From assembly GCA_964636685.1 (NCBI GenBank), contig CAZWUK010000052.1, positions 1 through 15,118 of the forward strand: a DNA stretch of 15,118 nucleotides. Reading direction: 5' to 3'. The notes under the pieces were generated by a model. It had not been told where the DNA came from and did not search any database. It saw only the letters and a program-made list of their open reading frames with translations. Below are positions 13,798 to 15,118 of this stretch, one piece after another (the first letter of the stretch is position 1; each line of letters begins with the position of its first letter). This DNA is from CAZWUK01 sp964636685. GTDB lineage: Bacteria > Bacillota > Clostridia > Christensenellales > CAG-138. A program made the position numbers and the translations under genes.

Positions 13798-15118
13798 TTA
13801 ACCAACCACGAATTTCTTGCGCATCATGTACTCCTCGCGCTTGCCGGGGTTGTAATTCTGTACGGGGCGCAGGTAGCCGACCACTCTCGACCAAACCTCC
13901 GCTTCCCGTCCGCACTCGGGGCAGGTGAAATGCTCACCGGCGATATAGCCGTGCTCGTGGCACACCGAGAAGGTGGGCGTGAGCGAGATATACGGCATCT
14001 TGTACTTGGTGAATACCGAGCGGATCAGGTTCTTGCAGGTTTCGATGTCCTCGATCCGTTCGCCAAGATACAGATGCTGCACCGTACCGCCTGTATACAG
14101 CGACTGCAATTCATCCTGCAAATCGCAGCATTCAAAGATGTCGTCCGTAAAGGTGACTGGCAGCTGCGTGGAGTTGGTATACATCGGCTCGTCGATCCCG
14201 GACTGGATGATATCCGGATACTTTGCCTTGTCGAGCTTTGCAAGGCGGTAGCTGGTGCCCTCCGCCGGCGTTGCTTCCAGATTGTAGCTGTGTCCTGTTT
14301 CCGCCTGGAACTCGATCATCAGCTTGCGCAAAAAGTCCATCATTTCCAGTGAGAACGCCAGTCCCTCCGGGCTGCCGATGTCCTTGCCCATGAAGTTCAG
14401 GCAAGCTTCGTTCATGCCCACAAGGCCGATGGTGTTGAAATGGTTCGTCCAGTATTCGCCGGAGCGCTCCTTGATGTTGCGCAGGTAGTAAGCAGAGTAC
14501 GGATACAGCCCGGCCGCCGTCTGTTCTTCGATGATTTTGCGCTTGATCTCCAAACTGGTCTTGCCAAGCGTCGCCACATGCTCCAGCCGCTCAAAGAAAT
14601 CCTCCTTGGTCTTTGCCAAATAGCCGATGCGCGGAAGATTGATCGTATATACGCCGATGGAGCCCGTCATGGGGTTGGAGCCGAACAGTCCGCCGCCGCG
14701 TTTTCTCAATTCACGCTTGTCAAGGCGCAGCCGGCAGCACATGGAAACGGCGTCCTCCGGCGAAAGGTCGGAGTTGATATAGTTAGAGAAGTACGGAATG
14801 CCGTACTTGCAGGTGATGCGCATGAATTCGTCCACCACGGGGCTGTTCCAGTCAAAGTCCTTGGTGATGTTGATCGTGGGGATGGGGAACGTGAACACGC
14901 GGCCCTTTGCGTCGCCCTCCAGCATCACGGCACAGAACGCGCGGTTGAACAGATCCATCTCTGCCTGATACTCGCCGTAGGTATGCTCCAGATATTCGCC
15001 GCCCACGATGACCGGCTGATCCTTCAGCGTCGAAGGCACCTTGATGTCAAAGGTGAGGTTGGAGAACGGGCACTGGAAGCCCACGCGCGTCGGCACGTTG
15101 ATGTTGAACACAAACTCC
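13798..15118 (-). CDS. nrdD: Anaerobic ribonucleoside-triphosphate reductase, C-terminal part (partial)
   Basis: This is the class III ribonucleotide reductase, which makes deoxyribonucleotides anaerobically with a glycyl radical. About 439 C-terminal residues are present. The frame runs off the right edge, where FVFNINVPTRVGFQCPFSN is a family block in mid-protein, so the true start lies outside; the GTG at 15111 is an internal Val. Visible features are SMCCRLRLDKREL with a Cys pair, GGGLFGSNPMTGSIGV and TINLPRIGY of the barrel. Near the end is a zinc ribbon (Cys in SVCHEHGYI and CPECG), then RVVGYLRPVQNYNPGK, where the Gly in RVVGY is the expected radical site. The stop is TAA at 13800-13798. 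NrdG, encoded next on the same strand, is its activase. Confidence 0.94.
   Translation of the reverse strand, partial: EFVFNINVPTRVGFQCPFSNLTFDIKVPSTLKDQPVIVGGEYLEHTYGEYQAEMDLFNRAFCAVMLEGDAKGRVFTFPIPTINITKDFDWNSPVVDEFMRITCKYGIPYFSNYINSDLSPEDAVSMCCRLRLDKRELRKRGGGLFGSNPMTGSIGVYTINLPRIGYLAKTKEDFFERLEHVATLGKTSLEIKRKIIEEQTAAGLYPYSAYYLRNIKERSGEYWTNHFNTIGLVGMNEACLNFMGKDIGSPEGLAFSLEMMDFLRKLMIEFQAETGHSYNLEATPAEGTSYRLAKLDKAKYPDIIQSGIDEPMYTNSTQLPVTFTDDIFECCDLQDELQSLYTGGTVQHLYLGERIEDIETCKNLIRSVFTKYKMPYISLTPTFSVCHEHGYIAGEHFTCPECGREAEVWSRVVGYLRPVQNYNPGKREEYMMRKKFVVG

Noticed and set aside
15109..15111. GTG as the start of nrdD
   Set aside because: The frame stays open to the window edge, and the sequence there is an internal block of a protein usually about 700 residues long.

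Overview
The window reads as a chromosomal segment of a GC-rich, anaerobic, Gram-positive Clostridia-type bacterium, perhaps a gut Christensenellales/Oscillospirales relative. The reasons are a class III (oxygen-sensitive) ribonucleotide reductase, a biotin-dependent Na+-pump beta subunit with a tiny OadG-like partner, a membrane pyrophosphatase, DUF4317 and DUF6512 family proteins, a CxxC-x17-CxxC zinc-ribbon protein, and strong AGGAGG-type ribosome binding sites. The taxonomic placement is inference; there is no rRNA or other marker gene here. I see no tRNA, IS element, CRISPR array or phage gene.

Layout. (1) 1-1489, plus strand: the tail of a membrane pyrophosphatase, a Na+-translocating decarboxylase beta subunit, a 48-aa OadG-like subunit and a strong terminator. 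This is an ion-pumping bioenergetic operon without its biotin/carboxyltransferase subunits in view. (2) 1502-4413, minus strand: DUF4317 protein, then a short KdpD-like histidine kinase, then a KdpE-like response regulator, with overlapping or closely spaced genes. (3) 4414-4762: a divergent promoter region. (4) 4763-5075, plus: a monocistronic zinc-ribbon gene with its own promoter and UUCG terminator. (5) 5248-10812, plus: a cell-envelope cluster. A TPR lipoprotein, a 1030-aa secreted M6-family metalloprotease and a membrane-anchored Gly/Ser-tailed protein are packed 15-17 bp apart. A separate extended -10 promoter with a structured leader then precedes a second small lipoprotein. (6) 10862-12436, minus: a YtcJ-type amidohydrolase, sharing a bidirectional terminator with the lipoprotein. 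(7) 12559-13038, plus: a DUF6512 membrane protein whose stop overlaps that of the convergent nrdG. (8) 13035-15118, minus: nrdD (partial) and nrdG, the anaerobic ribonucleotide reductase and its radical-SAM activase.

The most notable single observation is an in-frame TAG codon just inside the well-signalled start of the decarboxylase beta subunit. It sits where I recall relatives having Trp, and inside a potential hairpin. The least explained block is the 5248-10812 secreted protease/lipoprotein cluster, where all proteins but the protease core lack a function I can name.
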